Assembly: GCA_030144725.1 (NCBI GenBank)
Contig: JASKMD010000026.1
Coordinates: 7,862,892 to 7,926,891 of the forward strand
DNA from: Haematococcus lacustris
Taxonomy: Eukaryota > Chlorophyta > Chlorophyceae > Chlamydomonadales > Haematococcaceae
Direction of reading: 5' to 3'
Length of the DNA stretch: 64,000 bases
Position 1 is the stretch's first letter, and each line of letters opens with the position of its first letter. The translations under genes and the position numbers were made by a program. Positions 51,784-64,000 of the stretch are shown piece after piece. The notes below the pieces were generated by a model. That model searched no databases. It worked only from the letters and a program-made list of their open reading frames with translations, and was not told the origin of the DNA.

Positions 51784-52183
51784 CGAGTAGGAGCCCTGGG
51801 AGCCAAGATGCACGGAGAGTGGGCGCAGGGCCTGATTGAATACAGCAGCAGCAGCAACAACCGCCCACCAGCTGATATACCTACATCAAGCTCCAGCACC
51901 TGGCGGCAGCCAACCAAGCAGGTACGTGGTGGCCATCCAGCGGCATGTGGCCATGCCCTGGCCACCTGGGATGCAGTGTGGGAGTAGTACCTGCAATTCA
52001 GCGCGGCCACTTGGGACGCGGTGTGGGAGGTGTACCTGGATCCCCAAGTGGGCACGGCAGCGGCTGAGGCTGTGCGGAGGTGAGGGTGGGTGCGTGGGTA
52101 GGTGGGTAGTATTCCTGCTAGTGGCCACTAGTGGTCCCTAGTGGTCCGGCTCAAATGGAGGCCCTAATGAGGGACAAGGGGGC
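51784..52183 (+). pseudogene. deletion derivative of the Fanzor-like element
   Basis: Contains the mid-protein block twice (HLGWDAVW-type: TWDAVWE, stop, YLQF, then ATWDAVWEVYLDP) joined directly to the 3' element end, with no zinc ribbon or DRD motif between. The end 52132-52183 matches 47345-47397 (GGTCCGGCTCAAATGGAGGC then CCTAATGAGGGACAAGGGGG). An internally deleted, non-autonomous copy is the simplest reading. Confidence 0.6.
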
Positions 52184-52805
52184 TAGTAGACCACGACGTG
52201 AACTCCGTGAGCAGCTGGGTGTCGCCTCCAATTGTGCCCGACCTAGCACGAAGGAGCTGGTGGATGTCGAGACGCGATGTTACCTCGCACTTCTTCACCT
52301 AGAGTCGTTATCCTTGACATCACTTGCAGCTTCGCAAACCTACGTCTTCAACAATATCTGGCTCACAATATGGCAATAGCGCGCCATCACGACCGGCCGG
52401 GGCAACCGGGTCATCCAGCTCCGGCGCCGGTGCACCCACACCCGTACATTCCCTCTTTATCGTTACGAAGCACTAACGCAGTGAGCGCCAGGTACATATG
52501 TCGTCATGAAAGACTATACACAAATCTTTCCATCGTTTCCTGCGGCGGCAGTTTCCATTTCTGGCCGCCTAGCTCCCTCAATCACTTCTGTCTGTCTGAT
52601 GGCCCACTGGGCCAGCTGGGCGGGCACTTGACTCGGCGGGGTACACCAAGCTCACACCCAGGATGTTCTGATCTTTTCAGCACAGCGCATAAGAGCTCCG
52701 CCACACGGAGCTCGCCAATTGGCATCGCTGCGACTAGGTCCCTGGTCTGTGCACGGGACTGTGTAGTGATGGGGTGTACCAGGCGGTCTAATGTGCCAGC
52801 CTTGT
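52184..52805. other. 3' flank of the SPINDLY gene
   Basis: Nothing recognised. The open frame 52277-52822 (plus) lies partly antisense to the SPY stop region and has no domain. No TGTAA in the right orientation was noticed. Confidence 0.4.
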
Positions 52806-55800
52806 CTACACGGGCTGGCTGAGGTGGGAGGGGCGCTGGGGAGTGGAAGGAGGAAGCGTTGAGTTGGCTGAAGGTGACATAGGCCTGAGGGTGAGGGAGT
52901 GGGCGAACGAGCTGCATGGGGGTTCGTCCACACCGATGCTATTCCCACATGCATTCATGAGGCTTGCACGACCCAGCTTGCCATGCTGCCAGCCACCTGC
53001 ATCTGGAAGACTTGTCGTGCAAGCTAGGAGTGAGGTGGTGGGCTGCTGCTGCTGCTGCTGGGGCTGCTGCTGCTGGGGCTGCTGGGGCTGCTGCTGCAAG
53101 GACCGGGCCCAGCCATTGCCACTGTAATCCTTGCCCTTAGTGCGGCTTTCATCAGGGTCACAGGGGTGGGTGACGACATCCGCAGACAGGGACAGCATCA
53201 TAGGGCTGCCATGCGCCGCCTTCATGCATGCGGGTGGGGCATGACCATTCAGCTCTCGGCAGCCCAGGCTAGAAACCTCAGCAGCTGGGCTGCTGCTGCT
53301 GTTGCTGCTGCTGCCGCCTGTTGCTGCCTGTTGCTGCAAGCCCCTGTGACTGAGGAGAGTGCTGCGACTACGGCTGCGTAGGCTGGCCCCGCCACCGCCG
53401 CCAGGGCTGTCCATGCTGCCGCTGCCGCTGCTGCCGCTTGAGAAGGTGGCCGTGTTGACAGCGGTCAGTGAGCACAACTCAGGAGGTGGTGGCCCCTGGC
53501 TTGACTGCTCTACGGGAGGGTGCGAGGCCGCGGAGGAGGAGGGAGAGGAACAGGCAGACAGTCCCTGCTGCTGGGCAGGGAGGTGCCCTTGCTTTGCTTC
53601 CATGGCAGGGGTGCTCGCGTGATTGGCAGCCACATGCCTGGACTGCTGCGCCCATGCCTGTTGTCCAGGCTGCAGTGGCTCTAGCTGCTGTTCCAGGTGC
53701 TGATGCCCATGTGCAGAGGTGGGCATGTGGGGGGGTGTCAGCTGTAGCCATGCAGCACCGCTGGGTGCCTGATTAGGCAGTGGGACCAGCCCATGGTGCT
53801 GTAGGGAGTGTTGAAGGTGGGGTAGGTCAGGGCTGACGCTGGGGCTCGAGGCTGCCACACTGCCTGGCTGGCCTGCTGACTTTGTAGCATTGGCTCCAGG
53901 AGAGCAACCGGCTGAGCCCACTGATGGGCGGCCAGGCTCATCTGCGCTGGCAGGGGTGCGGCAACGCGCTGGTCGCTCCTCTGGAACCAGCGCTTCTTCG
54001 CCCAACTGCTCAGCAACGTAGCGGTGCCACATGCGCCGGTATTCGTGTTCTAACTGCCGCACAAAGGTGTGACCGTCGCACAGCGGCGAGGAGAGCATGC
54101 GCTGGCGCAGCGAGCCCCGCAGCTGGACCAAGCCAGCCACATCAGCAGCATGCTGCACGGCCAGCCGGACGTACTCGTCCTCGCTGCGAGCGACCCAACC
54201 CTGAGGGACAGCAGTGACACAATACGGCGCAGGGTAAGGGGGATGGACCAACAGAGGCATGACCTGACATGACCTGACCTGACCATCTGGCTCTGACGTG
54301 ACTCTGACCTGGCCACTGACCTGGCCAATCCTGGCCCCACCTCGGCTGACCTATCTAGACCTGGTTGCAGCTCAGCTGCATCTTTCTGTGGTGCTGGTTG
54401 TGACCTGTACCAACGAAGAGGACCAACAAAAACTGCCAGCTACGGCTGTATGTCTAGTCTGCTGCAGCAAAACGCTGGCTGACCTTGCACGACATGCGTC
54501 TGGTGTGCGCGTCATGCTTTGGTGTACATGGACTACGGTTCAGGGACACAGGTTCGAATCCTGGTAGATGTCCTGGCCATTGTGTGACCCACCTGAGCCA
54601 GGCCAACAGCGGTGAGCAGGGACAAGCCCACGTTGTGCGCGTGGCAGTGGCCAGCCAGTGTGAGGCAGGGGACACCCATGTACAGCGACTCGCATGTTGT
54701 GGTCGTGCCTGCGTCACATGGCCAGGGTCTAATCAGGACATATCCAGGGTCAGCCAGGCTTTAGTAAGGCCATGCAGAGACTGAGGCCAGGCTGGCGCAA
54801 GTTACCCTTGAGCAAGGAAGGGCTCCAGCAGGTGAGCAGTAGGCGAGGGCCTGACTAGGAAATGGCCAGATTAGGCAAGGTGAGGTATGGGCCATGCCAA
54901 GACTAAGACAAGGCCAACAAGGGCAAGGGCTGACCAGGGGCACAGGATGGCCATGTGGGGGGCTATGCAGCTGAAGCTACTGCTTTGCAGTTGAGTAAGG
55001 CCTAGGAAAGGACCTGATACTGAGCAGGAGGGCAAACGAAACGAACTGAGTGATGCCAGTGCAAAGCAGGCTCTGACAACAAGCACACTTAACAATGGGG
55101 TTTGGGCTGCCCAATAACACAGCATCAGCCATGGATGGCAGGAGCAAGGGGCAGCTGCACCCTGGTTCACACAGCAGGCAAGCAGCAGCGCGGCTGCAGC
55201 AGCCACGAAGCAGCAGCCACAGCAGGGCAGGACTCACCAGCGTAAGGGAAGGGGTCCAGGGAGATGTCCATCAGGCTGTAAGTGGCCAGGTGCTCGGCAT
55301 TGCTGGCAGCCAGGGGCAGCAGGTCCACCCGCCAGGACTCAATGCCCTGGCGTCACAGCAGGCCATCAGGGGCCACAGCCGCAGCCACCACAGGCAGCAG
55401 TGAGAGCCCCACAAGCAGCAGGATGACCCGGGGCAGCGGATGCCACACAGCATCCACCTTATCAGAAGCCGACCCGGCTCCCTCCAGCCCAACCACATGT
55501 GACACACATGCTGCACATTCATAGGTCACACTGCACCTAAATTGATATATTGCCCAAACCCTTGTGACGCACATACCGCACAAACTCATTGGTCACACTA
55601 CACCTAAGCTGACAGGTTTGAAAAACACATCTGGGCAACAGCACCACCCCAGGGTGCACATGCAACCCCCTCCAGCCTTCTCTCCCATCATTTCCTGCTC
55701 CCTGCCTGCTGTGCTCCTGCCCTCCCGCCGCCACTCCTGGCCCCCTACCCCTTGAACTTGCTGCCCCTATGGCACTTGCTGGCCCTTGCTGCTGCTGCCC

Positions 55801-58800
55801 CGCCCCACCCCACCTCTGCGGCTAAGAGCGTCAGCACATGGGCACGAGCCGTGTCGCATGCAAACGGCTTGTTTTTTAGGACCAGACGGGAGCGAGGGAC
55901 AGTCTTCAGGATCTGGGCCCACAGTTTAAGGACCTGTAATTATTCAAGAGCATCAGCAGCTGCACCTGTGATCAGTCCACAACTTCAGCATCTGCCAGCA
56001 ACAGCATTGCCACTACCACATTGACACTCCACTGGCTGCAGCTGCATGGATGGCAGTATGCCAGCAATAAAACACCACTGCAATTCCATTGACACCACCA
56101 ACATCGTCACCACCAACAACAGAAACACGTCGAGCATTGTGGCACGAACGTAAGCAGATTTGTTGCAGGTCATGAGTAGCAGCAGCTGCAGCAACATGGA
56201 CTGCAGGATGGCCAGTGACAGCATTGCCACTAACGAGTCATAACTATCACTTGCTGCAGCTGCATGGATGGCACTATGCCAGCAACTGAAAACTACTGCC
56301 ACTCACACTAACACCAACACCACTTTGTTTGTCGCAGCAGTCAGGACAGCAGAAGGGGCACAGCTGGGTTCTATTGAGAAGGCGCAGCGACAGCAGCGTC
56401 ACCACCACCATTCATGCTGCCCTAAACCCAACCCAACCTCCTCATGTTTCTAGGATGCTCCATTTAGTTTTCAATCCGTTTCTTCAGTGCCTGAGCGCAC
56501 TTGCAGCTATTTCCCACCATGCTCTTGTGCTGCCCTGTGCTCCTTAGCCACTACCTCCTCCCCAGCACCTCTTGAACCGCCCCCTGGGCCCTGCTTGGCA
56601 TCCCTCCTTGTCACACCCACCAAGGGGGTGATCTTGGCGAGGTTGTTGAAGGAGCCAAAGGTGACAAAGCCGGCGGTCTCTGCCGGGCCTGGTGCCACCG
56701 GGGGCGCATCCTGGGCGGGGCTGTAGCACAAGAAGCAGCCGGGCAGACGCACCAGCTCCTCCACAAACACCTGGGGCAGGGTGAGGGGTGGGGGTAAGGG
56801 GCAGGGTGGGGGGCCAGGGGAGGGGAGGGGTGGGGTAAGGGGCAGGGGAAGGGTGAAGGGATGGGGGGCAGGGGGAGGTGTGGGGTGAGGGGCAGGGGAA
56901 GGGTGAAGGGATGGGGGGCAGGGGGAGGTGTGGGGTGAGGGGCAGGGCAGGGAGGTCACACAGGCTGACATTACACTACGAGCTTGCCTGGCCTTGCCCG
57001 CGCCCCAGATCCAATCTACCCCTACCCCTACCCCTGACTCACACAGGCCAATGATCAGTGGGCAGGCAAAGGCAGGTTTGATCAGGCAGGAACAGGTCAA
57101 GCGGTGAGTATAGACGTCCTGGCATCTGGGTTGAGGCGGCTGGCAGGGACATGGCCAGCCAGATCACTCTTTGCCCAACATCCCTCCTCCAACAAGAGTG
57201 GGCACACCCGCCAGTGGCCGACAAAGAGGCCGCCTGGGTCACTGCAGGTTCCTGCCAGGTTCTCAGGAATTACCAAAAGGCACCACCACCAGCACCACCA
57301 CCAGCACCACTGTTCGCACCCACCACCAGCACCACCAACCCTGGCTGTTGGTGTGTGCATCCGTGTTTTCTTCTAGTGCTATACATAACATTCGCTATAG
57401 CATGCCATTACTTATCATAATCAGTTATGTCGCCTTGCGCCGCTGCGCCAGCTGTCAGTGTGTGCGTTCCTCCCAGCCCCACGTTCAGTGCTCACCAGCA
57501 CCTGGCATGGTGTGCTCCAACCCCACCCCACCCCACCCCACCCCCACCGCAAGTCTAGCCAGCACACGCACCTGGCTAGTATCATGTGGGTCGCAGATGG
57601 CATCAGTAATGCGATACTGTATAGAGGTCAGGCCCGTGGTGTTGGGGTACCTGGGCCAGCATGCCAGTCAGCTCAGGGCTCACACCTCACGGTGTTGCAC
57701 ACTGTCTCGTCATGTCATGTCATGTCATGTGCTGTTCATCCTGTGTCCAGTCAGATGTGCCTCACGGCATGGGGTGTTGTTGTGGGGCTGGGAGCTGTGT
57801 GACCTGCAGCTGTGCCAAGCTGCTGGGCATGGACCAGAGGATGAGAGGCGGGGTCAGAGGCAGAGCAAGGCAGCCCTGCTTCTCCATGGGGCTGCAGCCA
57901 ATGGGGCTAGAGGGAGCTGCACAGGGGTCCGCAGGCAGCGCCCAGCAGGCCTGGTTACCTTGCAAAGGCCCATGAGCAATAGATCAGAGTGAAGCAGGCC
58001 AGATCGGATTAGATCAGATCGTACCAGATCATACCAGATCAGATCATGTGCAACGTACTTGGCCATCGTTGTGATTATGATAGGCAGTGGCACTTGGCAG
58101 CAGCAGTCACTGACACTAGGGCTGCATGTGGAACAATGTGAGGGTCGTCCTGGGTGCTAAGGGTGCTGAGTGTCAGGAGGGGAAGAGCAGCAAGGTGCAG
58201 AGGGGTTGAGGAGCAAGTCTGAAAAACTGATGGGCTTCAGAAGTCACAACACCAGTGATGATGTGGTGCCCAACGTGCCCACTCACTCACCCAATCCATG
58301 TAGCCTGTATAGGCGCCGGCTGCATGGCCATGGTGCCCAGCCGGTTGTTAGCCGTGTGGCCTGCAGGCAGGCTAGCACACCCACCCAGCCAGCTGCTTAC
58401 AGAGCTCCGGCAGCGCTGCAGGCCACCCTGGCCGTGTTCCATGGCCCGAGGCTGGTGCTGCCTACCCCAGCCAACAACCAGCCACAGACTGTACAGTTAG
58501 GGGGTTGTACAGCAGCCATGCCTACAATGGAGCCTCAGTCAGGCAGTGGCTCACACCCCCTTGACAGCAGCAGGTGGTGGAACATGGCCACAGCAGGCCC
58601 CTAGCGTGGCACATCATGGCTCGCACTATGATTGCAAACACGGTTTAAATAACCTCATGAGCCACACTCAGTCACACCTTCAAATCAGGGCTGTGGCAGG
58701 CCAGCACACCTGCCCTGCAGGGAGTCGACAGGGGGTGGGATAACCCTCTCTCACCCTCACTCTTCCTGACCCCCGCCTCTCACTCTCACTCTCTTACTCT

Positions 58801-61800
58801 CACCCGTGAGCTCCACCAGGATGTCAATGCGGTCTTCCCGGACCAACCTGGCCAGGTCCGGCTCACTGAGCTGAGTCACCTCACGCCTGCACCGCAGCCA
58901 GCAGCAGGCCACAGCGCAGCTGAGGAGGAACACACCCCAGGGGGCGCTCAGAAGCCCGTCCCATCCCATCCCACCTCCCCCTACTGCCCCACCCACCCCC
59001 TCCCACCCCTCCCCACCCTGTTCACAGCTGCAGGCCTCAACCCTGAACCCTCATCCGAGAGCAAGCCACACAACTGCCTGCTTTATTGCTTGCAAGACAG
59101 CCAACCAAGCAACGAGCCGGCAACCAGCACCCAGCTACCCGCCAGCTCCTTGCCATCAACGTGCCAGCTTCCAGGCAGCTGCCTACCAGGTGCCCCCAGC
59201 CGCCTCCACCGCGGTGCGTAGCCGGGTGGTCTTGGAGTCATGCTTAGGGGCGCAGCAGTACACCACATGCTGCACCACCTGCGGCTCCGCCTCATGCTCC
59301 CCTGGGCATGGGCCTGGGCTGCTGGGCCCTTGCTGCCCGGCACCGGCTGCGGCTGCGGCGCTGCCCTGGGGGGGCAGCAGGCGACTGGCGGCGTGCCGCT
59401 TGGGGGTGAGGTGGTGGGTCAGGGGCGCCTCCGCAAAGTATGACACGGAGTGGGTGAAGAAGTCGGGGGAGATGTAGGCCACGCGCAGGGGCCTGAGGGA
59501 GACAGCAGAGGGGGGCGGGCAGGGCAGGGGGCAGGGGCAGGGCTGGGTTTAGCTGGGCCTGGGCCTGGGCAGGGGCCAGGGCTGGGGCCGGGGCCGGCAG
59601 CTCACGCCAGCTGACCAGCGCAACTAGGTGTAGGGCGCCCCCGTTGAGGCACAGGGCACTGACCCCCCCCCCACACACACACACACCCTCCTGCTCCACT
59701 GCTTCAGCGCACCTGTCCCGTGTCAAGTCCAGCTGAGGCGCAGGGATGGGGGGCAGGGGGGGGAACAGGCCGGCAAAGCGTTTGCCCCACTCTGCGTGGG
59801 CGCTGCACACACTGCCCTCCTCCCCTGCACGAGGTTGGGGCATGCAGCAGCAGCGAGCTGACGCACTGGCAGCAACAGGCAGGTCAGGTGGGGCTGGGCT
59901 CAAGACATGCAGCCCCGTGAAGCGCTGCCCTGCAGTTGCCGAGCCATGTGCACCCAGTAGTGAGGCAAAGCCCTGGCAGCAGTGATAGGAACAGCACTGC
60001 AGCAATAGCAACAGCAGTAGCAATGGGGGACTGAGGCCCCTGCCCCAGCTGCTACCTCTGCCCTGCCCCTCCACCCCCTGGGCCCTGCCCCTCCCGTCCC
60101 TGGCCCCTGCCCTGACCAGAGTAAGTGTAGTTCAGGGCCAGCAGCCGGTTCTGGCCAGCATTGCGCGAGTCAGGCGCCAGCTCCAGGCAGCGTGAGTAGG
60201 AGGCCAGCGCCTGCACAGGTCAGTACCAGACGCTGCGGCCACTGTCAGCGGCAGCCCTTCCCAACACCAGCTACACGCTACGGCGCTGTGCGGGGAGCCG
60301 TCTGCTTTGCCCCGCCCCGCAAGCAGGACCCGCACTGGCCCTTAACCCGTCAACCATGTCACAGCCACTGGCGTCGCCAGCCACTAGGGCCATGGTTGCG
60401 TGTGCATGGGGCTTGCATGTCGTCACCCAGCTTCATGATTACTACTGAGAAGCCAGCCTCCAGCTCAGACCCAGCCTGCCCCCCAGCCAGGCGTTGAACG
60501 GCTGGAGGCTGTACTCACTGCCCCTGGTCAAGAGGTGGAGGCAGCTAGGCTGACCTCAGTGATAGCGCCAACGTCTCTCTGCAGCACTCCCAGGTTGTTA
60601 TGAGCCTCCGCATAGGTTGGGCAGGCCGTGATGGCCGCGGTCAGTAGGGTCAGCGCCTCCTGCGCACGCCCTTGAGCAGTGTAGATGACGCCCATGTTGT
60701 TGAGGCTCTGCAGGCAGGCAGGGGGGCAGGCGGGGGGAGGAGAGCAGGCAAACAGATATATCATGCTCACTGCTCAAACAATACCGTTGGTGTAGGGATG
60801 GCCAGGATCACAGTCAGGGTCAGGGTCGGGGTCAGTGTCAGGGGCCAGGCGCTATTACTATTAGGTCAAGGCCACGGTGGGGAGCAGATCTGGCAGCAGC
60901 TGGAGGTTACGTCACACATCAGGCCCAGCCAGGGGTGAGGCTAGGCTTGAGTTCAGGCTCAGTCCCCATGGGTCCAGTGTGGGGTGGAGGCGCTAAGGGG
61001 AGGCTGCCTGCTGCTCTGACTGCCTGTCGTACAGCAAGGCATACAGTCGATGGCATCCTCTCCCAAAGCAATGCAGGCCCTGCCTGGAGGCCAGCAGCCC
61101 TAATTTCCCCCAGCCAGCAGAGGACCCTGCAGCCTGACTGCAGCAGCTAACTCCACCTGGGGAAAGTCAGGCTTCACAGTCAGGGCGGCGGCATAGCACT
61201 CCATGGCCTTCTCGAGGTTCTCCCGCCTCTGCGCCCGCCACGCAAGCAGCAGCAGGCCCACACAGGACTCAGGTGACAGGGATCAGGGATCAGGGATTAG
61301 GGATCAGGTCAGGTCAGGTCAGGTCAGGCCGGGGCGGCGCTGAGCTCAGGGTGGCTGTGTTCAGTGATTGTCCAGCAGTTCAGGGCACTTCAGGGCGGGG
61401 CGGGGTGGGGCGGAGGGTGGCTGTTTGTTGCAGCTCATGCCAGCATGTTGTGCCAGCCATGCCCAGACAGCACCGTGGCAGCCACAGCTGCAGCAAACTG
61501 TGCCAGCTGCAGCAGCCACTGCAGCACACACAGCAGCAACAACACTTGGGGGAGCAGCCCAGCATCAGCAACCAGCCAGCCCAGCAGCAGCCTCGACAGT
61601 AGAGGAAGAGGCCGAGCAGAGAGGGCGGGTGAAGGAACGCAGCGCACCTTGTAGATGACGCCCAGGTTGTTGTGAGCCTCCGCACATGCTGGGTTGTACT
61701 GCACTGCTGTCTCGTACATGAACACGGCCTTGTCAAGCTCCCCTGACTCCCCTGCGCCAGCATGGCAGCACGCATGGCAGCACGCATGGCGAGAGCACCA

Positions 61801-63697
61801 GAGGGTGACCGAGCGTGTGACGTCATGCTTCACCCACAACATGAGCATAGGGTGCGAGGGTGGCCATCGAACCACATTGTTAAGATTCAATGTGGCTGGG
61901 CTAAGGAGCATGAGCACTGCAAGCAACACGTAGGAGATTAGGCCCACCCACACGACTAAAACAGGCTTATGACCAGCCAGGTTACTGCCCGCTGCTGCCA
62001 CTGCTGCTACCGACTCATGCCACACAATCCCAGGCTTTTCTTTACCAGGGAAGCACACTGCCTGTCTTGCTGCTGCTGCTGCTGCTGCTCCAAGCAGCCT
62101 GTTCCTGTTGGCATCACCACTTCCCTGTCCCAACCCCATTGGTGCGCCCCCACCTCCTAGGGTTAGGGTTGGGCTTTGGGTTAGGGATAGGGTAGCGCTG
62201 ACTTACCACATACCACCTCATGACGCTGACCCTAATCCTAACACCCTCTTAGCACTAGGCCCCTCTTGGTCTCAAGCATTCAAGCATTGAAGCACTTATG
62301 GTCTCAGAACTTGCTGTCCCAGCACAGGGTTAGCACGCCCACAAGTATAACCCACACATAGTCTAAAACATTCTCACCCTCACGCTGACCCTGCTCCTAA
62401 CCGTAACCCTGACCGCCTGGGGCTCAGGGCAGGGCTCACCGTAGGCCACGCCCAGGTTGTAGAGCGCGTCCGCGTACTTGGGGTTGTGCGCTAGAGCCCG
62501 CTCGTACAGGGCACACCCCTCAGCCAGGCGCCCCGCCAGCTTGACCCGGGTGCCCAGGTCCGTGAGAGCGATGGCCAGGTTGCCCTGCGCATGGCAACGC
62601 CGCATAGCAGCCACCCTTGGCTTAGCATCAGGGCTAGGGTCAGAACAGCTGTTGGGTTTGGGGTTAGGTCCAGAGTAATAATTAGGTTTAGGCTGGGTTT
62701 AGGGTTAGGGTTTAGGTTTAGGATTTAGGGTTAAGGTTAGGGTTTAGGTTTAGGTTGAGCTGTTGGGTCTCTGGTCTCATGTGGTGCAGGCAAGCTGACA
62801 GTTGCTTCATGCTCTGGCTTGGTGTCATCTTTGCTGGAATGCCTGGCCGCCTCCTGCCTGGCTACCTTATGTCTGCCTGTCTTGGCTGCTTCCTGCCTGC
62901 CTGCTTCCTGCCTGCCTGCCTGCCGGGTGTCCGTGATAATGGTTGCTTCCTGATCTTGCTTGGTATCATCTTTGTTTCATCTTGGTATCATCTTGGTGTC
63001 ATCTTGGTTTCATGATGGAATGCCAGGCTCACAGCGTTGTAGAGCTCAGCAGGTGGCCTACTTCGTGTGTGCTCGAGGCCAGGCAAACCGCTATTCCACC
63101 TCCTGCCTGACAGTGGCCGTGAGGGTGCGGCAGAAGTCGCGCTGCATGCTGCATGCAGGAGCGGCAGCGATTGCGGTGCGTCTGGCCAGTGCAGGAGCTG
63201 CTGGCAGTCTCACCTTCACAATGGCAAAGTTGGGGGACGCCTCCAAGGCCGACTCATAGCAGGCGATGGCCGCCTCCAGGTCGCCTCGGTCCTGCAGCAC
63301 AGCTCAGCCTCAGTGAGGATGATGGTCTGCCTTGCAAGCGACCTCGGCACCTTGTGGCTGCTGCCCGGTGCCAGACCGACACGGCAAACCTTACGTGCAT
63401 TGCGTTAAGGGGTGACAGAATACAGCGGCTTGAGCTGGTTGCCTGCCTGCGAAAACCTGCCTGCCTGCCTGCTCACCAGCCTGCCCACAACCCTGCCTGC
63501 CTGCATAAAACGGTTGGCCTGCCTGCCTGCCTGTCTAGCTGCATGGCTGCCTGCACGGGCGAGTTTGCCTGCCTGCCTGTAGCCTGGCCCACAGCATGCG
63601 GCCGCACCTTGTAGATGACACCCATGTTGCAGTGGGCCTCAGCGTAGTTAGGCTGCACACTAATGGCCTTCTGGTACCAATCCAGAGCCACGTCAAA
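52806..63697 (-). CDS. SPY: SPINDLY-type protein O-fucosyltransferase, 5' end beyond the window
   Basis: Plant/algal SPY, the OGT-like TPR enzyme that O-fucosylates nuclear and cytoplasmic proteins. Exons in order: 63608-63697, 63214-63291, 62440-62584, 61648-61751, 61157-61228, 60555-60707, 60117-60210, 59713-59824, 59187-59492, 58804-58886, 58291-58360, 57572-57650, 56621-56770, 55814-55933, 55238-55346, 54593-54708, 52806-54200; all phases agree (1091 aa visible). TPR units include YAEAHCNMGVIYK, MAIALTDLG-like NLAIALTDLG, CAEAHNNLGVIYK and YAEAHNNLGVLQRD. Catalytic part: RVAYISPDFFTHSVSYF, REDRIDILVELTGHTANN, YPNTTGL, VEELVRLPGCFLCY, GFVTFGSFNNLAKI, WRVDLLPL, YSLMDISLDPFPYAG, CESLYMGVPCLTLAG, HAHNVGLSLL, EDEYVRLAV, SPLCDG, YRRMWHRY. 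The last exon then adds a tail of about 390 residues, Ser/Gln/Pro-rich with polyQ (DNA 53040-53097), which known SPY proteins lack. The earliest TPRs lie outside. Confidence 0.94.
56831..56947 (+). repeat. 50-bp tandem repeat in a SPY intron
   Basis: Two full G-rich units (56831-56880, 56881-56930) and part of a third in the intron between 56770 and 57572. The units differ at one base. Confidence 0.88.
57708..57731 (+). repeat. (CATGT)n short tandem repeat in a SPY intron
   Basis: About four to five CATGT units, followed nearby by degenerate AGATCAGATC repeats at 57985-58050 in the same intron. Confidence 0.8.
62158..62192 (+). repeat. telomere-like GGGTTA repeats in a SPY intron (first block)
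   Basis: Degenerate GGGTTA/GGGTTTG units in the intron 61752-62439. The opposite-strand motif CCTAA also appears nearby (62230-62245). Confidence 0.7.
62636..62760 (+). repeat. telomere-like TTTAGGG/TTAGGG repeats in a SPY intron (second block)
   Basis: About 125 bp of mixed TTTAGGG, TTAGGG and GTTTAGG units in the intron 62585-63213. The closest run is GGGTTTAGGGTTAGGGTTTA near 62695-62715. Short CCCTAA-type units also occur at 62390-62410. Confidence 0.82.
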
Positions 63698-64000
63698 CTG
63701 CAGGGAGCAGAGAGCTGGGTGGGTGCGGGTGAGGCCCTTCCTGTCACCCTGATCAGGCACCCAGGTGAATCATCCAGATTAGGCACCCGCCAGCTCCACA
63801 CCTCCACACCCATTGTGCCAAGATCCCCAGCTCATTCCCACACAGTCACACCCACTGAGGTGGTGCAGCCAGCTGGTAGGTGCACCCCATGGGTCCAGAT
63901 GGACACTGCAGTCATCCCTGGGGGAGTGTAATCCAGGGTGTGGCGGTCACACCTGTGGTTCTGCAGCACTAGGATCTATTAAGACCCATGCAGCCAACGG

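Noticed and set aside
54540..54575. GGTTCGAATCCTGG, like a tRNA T-arm/B box
   Set aside because: No matching acceptor stem, D-arm or anticodon arm can be placed upstream, and it lies in a SPY intron next to an exon.

Overview
This window is nuclear DNA of a green alga. Genes are split by many short GT-AG introns, TGTAA poly(A) signals lie behind several genes, and CAG/CTG and G-rich simple repeats are common. Four beta-tubulins are 443 aa, as in volvocalean algae, and the C-terminal half of an algal Fanzor/TnpB-like protein recurs many times. A chlamydomonadalean chlorophyte is the best fit; Haematococcus is possible from memory of its repeat proteins, but this is unchecked. Exon models below were built by eye from splice sites and reading phase; all have consistent phases.

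Layout. 1-14493: three head-to-tail beta-tubulin genes (+), separated by near-identical spacers of about 3.6 kb. Each spacer holds a truncated non-LTR retrotransposon piece, a broken Fanzor-like gene and a repeat of unknown coding. 14494-19600: intergenic DNA with a longer retrotransposon fragment flanked by a 15-bp target duplication, then several Fanzor-like remnants. 19642-24723 (+): an RWP-RK transcription factor with a roughly 245-bp (GGGGGA)n tract in an intron. 27028-29564 (+): a plastid-type TPR protein with one membrane segment. 29622-33140: two related TIR transposons with 6-7 bp target duplications, the second carrying an unrecognised polyQ ORF. 33734-34144: a hAT-type MITE with a perfect 8-bp duplication. 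34403-39395 (-): a 12-exon gene for a probable plastid membrane protein with charged, helix-prone repeats. 39840-42900: more Fanzor-like and associated repeats. 43281-45524 (-): a fourth, inverted beta-tubulin. 46513-47397: a pentamer satellite and another Fanzor C-terminus. 47916-50897 (+): a 548-aa protein ending in a janus/PHPT1-like domain that lacks the catalytic His. 51297-52183: element remnants. 52806-63697 (-): the SPINDLY-type O-fucosyltransferase gene, whose 5' end lies beyond the window; it has a very long Q/S-rich C-terminal tail.

The genes are ordinary single nuclear genes, not a pathway cluster. What links the region is duplication and mobile DNA. The tubulin copies are homogenised from exon 4 onward but diverged at their 5' ends. 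RuvC/zinc-ribbon fragments of a Fanzor-like family occur at nine places, every one damaged, and two copies share a conserved non-coding 3' end of about 50 bp.
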